DNA from: Nocardioidaceae bacterium
Lineage (GTDB): Bacteria > Actinomycetota > Actinomycetes > Propionibacteriales > Nocardioidaceae
Assembly (NCBI GenBank): GCA_013811715.1
Contig: JACCUS010000466.1
Location: 1-7,723 of the forward strand
Direction of reading: 5' to 3'
DNA length: 7,723 nucleotides
In this document: in pieces, positions 6,792 through 7,723 of the stretch
Layout of the letters: every line of letters begins with the position of its first letter
How positions within the stretch are numbered: the stretch's first letter is position 1
Notes under the pieces: model-generated
Told to the model about the DNA's origin: nothing
Seen by the model: the letters and a program-made list of their open reading frames with translations, nothing else
Databases searched by the model: none
Position numbers and translations under genes: made by a program

Positions 6792-7336
6792 GGCTTGCCG
6801 ACGATCGTGCCGTCGAGACGCACACCCCGAAGACTGAGTACGACGAAGAGCGCCGCCGCCGTACAGATGGCTGTGTCCGCAAGATTGAACACCGGCCAGT
6901 TGGGCAGCTCCAAGAAGTCGACCACATGGCCTCGGAAGGGCGAGGGATTGCGAAAGATCCGGTCGGTCATGTTGCCCAGGGCACCCCCGAGCAGTAGGCC
7001 GAGCGCGACGGCCCACCCTCGACTGCCCAGCCGGCGTGCCATCTTGATGCAGACGGCGATGACCACCAGGGCGACCATGGTCAGCACAAGTGTGTAGCCG
7101 GTGCCGAGGCTGAACGCGGCGCCGGGATTGTGAACCAATCTCAACCGCAGCCAGCCACCCAAGAGCTGCACGACTTGACCGTCGTCGAGTGCCCGCTCGG
7201 CCCACCACTTGGTGGCCTGGTCGACCAGGCACACCACCGCGGCTACCGCCGCCCACAGTGTGGTCTTCCGGCTACCGGCTGGCGACGAGTCCGCGGTCGT
7301 GTCGTCGCTCAGCGGCGTTCCTGGCGTTGTTTGCAT
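6788..7336 (-). CDS. lspA: Lipoprotein signal peptidase (signal peptidase II)
   Basis: An aspartic protease of the cytoplasmic membrane that cuts the signal peptide from prolipoproteins after Lgt has lipidated the cysteine. The 182-residue protein has a polar N-terminal tail of about 24 residues and four membrane helices (about 25-42, 62-67 leading into 80-98, 107-122, 152-168). Family motifs are intact: VDQATK (38-43), VHNPGAAFSLG (68-78), GNMTDR with catalytic D125, and FNLADTAI with catalytic D154. The chosen ATG at 7336 lies inside the upstream regulator gene and gives a 28-bp overlap, but it has only GGA right next to it as a ribosome site. A CTG at 7312 has AGGA at ideal distance and would overlap the upstream stop as CTGA, giving a protein 8 residues shorter. 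The next gene begins in the lspA stop codon. The identity is firm; the start is not. Confidence 0.96.
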   Translation of the reverse strand: MQTTPGTPLSDDTTADSSPAGSRKTTLWAAVAAVVCLVDQATKWWAERALDDGQVVQLLGGWLRLRLVHNPGAAFSLGTGYTLVLTMVALVVIAVCIKMARRLGSRGWAVALGLLLGGALGNMTDRIFRNPSPFRGHVVDFLELPNWPVFNLADTAICTAAALFVVLSLRGVRLDGTIVGKP

Positions 7337-7723
7337 TCCATGCACAGTGTCGCACGAGGGAATGCCTGCAGCCGCATCTTGCCTACCGGCTGGCCACACG
7401 AGGTGCAGATCCCGTACGTGCCGTCGTCGATCCGGCTCAATGCCGACTCCACCTGTGCGAGGTTCTCGCGGGCGTTCTTGGCCATGGTCATCTCATGGTC
7501 GCGCTCGAAAGTGCTCGAGCCGACATCGGCCTGGTCGTTGCCAGCGCCCTCCCCGCCATCTCGCAGCAGGTGACCGATCTCGACCTCGGCCCCCGCGATC
7601 TCGGCCCTGAGCCGGGTCGCGTCGGACTCCAAGGTCTTCCTCACCTCGGCTATCTCACGGCCTGTCCAGGCTCGTTCGCCCGGTCGCACGGCCAACTTTC
7701 CGGCGGCCCTCCTGGCGGCCTTC
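7309..7723 (-). CDS. TraR/DksA-family zinc-finger transcriptional regulator (partial, N-terminus off window)
   Basis: Proteins of this family bind RNA polymerase through its secondary channel and adjust initiation, in some bacteria together with ppGpp. The C-terminal zinc finger is complete: two CxxC pairs separated by 17 residues, followed by KQRQERR. Before it are two long charged helices suited to the DksA coiled coil, joined by an acidic tip (GNDQADVG) that offers the D-x-x-D arrangement of DksA, with Gly where DksA has Ala. A TTG at 7695 could start a 128-residue protein. However, the frame stays open to the window edge and upstream codons read KAARRAAGKLAVRPGE, which matches the Lys/Ala-rich tail of actinobacterial relatives. 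I therefore call it truncated by the window. It overlaps lspA by 28 bp and is probably the upstream member of the same operon. Which promoters it controls cannot be told from here. Confidence 0.92.
   Translation of the reverse strand, partial: KAARRAAGKLAVRPGERAWTGREIAEVRKTLESDATRLRAEIAGAEVEIGHLLRDGGEGAGNDQADVGSSTFERDHEMTMAKNARENLAQVESALSRIDDGTYGICTSCGQPVGKMRLQAFPRATLCMECKQRQERR
7319..7322 (-). promoter_or_regulatory. Possible internal ribosome site near the lspA start
   Basis: AGGA on the minus strand lies 6 bases before CTG (7310-7312), whose last two bases start the upstream gene's TGA stop. If used, lspA would begin at a rare CTG codon. If not, it is coding sequence of the regulator and a chance match. 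Confidence 0.25.

Noticed and set aside
5760..7097. 445-codon plus-strand frame opposite the synthase and lspA genes
   Set aside because: It is antisense to two well-supported genes, has no recognisable domain, and its composition is typical of a GC-driven shadow frame.
6792..7256. Longer in-frame extension of the pseudouridine synthase to 465 residues
   Set aside because: The added part reads lspA in the wrong frame and is Arg- and Gly-rich. The GTG at 6791 gives the normal family length and a 4-bp overlap.
7309..7695. TTG at 7695 as the true start of the TraR/DksA-type gene
   Set aside because: Possible, with AGGAGG about 12 bases upstream, but the frame continues open to the window edge and encodes a Lys/Ala/Arg-rich stretch joined to LAVRPGE, as expected for the tail of actinobacterial relatives.

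Overview
The window is high-GC actinobacterial chromosome. Every gene I can support lies on the minus strand, so transcription runs from the right end of the window to the left. Strong G/C bias at third codon positions, the actinobacterial form of the DnaE PHP domain, a lysine/alanine-rich tail on the TraR/DksA protein and the order traR/dksA-like, lspA, RluA-family synthase, dnaE all fit an actinomycete. A Nocardioides- or Propionibacteriales-type host is my best guess, but the sequence alone does not settle the genus.

In the direction of transcription there are two tightly packed groups. The first (7723 to 5859) holds a TraR/DksA-family zinc-finger regulator that is cut by the window edge, then lspA (lipoprotein signal peptidase), then an RluA-family pseudouridine synthase with an S4 domain. 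These genes overlap by 28 bp and 4 bp, so they probably form one translationally coupled operon. An inverted repeat just after the synthase stop codon probably marks the end of this transcript.

A gap of about 300 bp (5558 to 5858) holds this terminator-like hairpin, a weak promoter candidate and a leader hairpin. The second group follows (5557 to 1): dnaE, the replicative DNA polymerase III alpha subunit with all nine PHP metal-site residues present, then a four-helix membrane protein of unknown function 10 bp downstream, then a DUF3352-type membrane-anchored protein 22 bp further on. The last protein carries a striking Gly-Tyr-Gly-Gln-Gln repeat tail and runs off the left edge.

The window is mainly housekeeping: replication, lipoprotein maturation, rRNA modification and transcription control. 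I found no mobile element, CRISPR array, tRNA or rRNA, and no sign of a new defence or metabolic system. The least understood part is the pair of membrane proteins apparently cotranscribed with dnaE. Other points worth a look are the low-complexity tail, the overlapping inverted repeats after the synthase gene, and the ambiguous lspA start.
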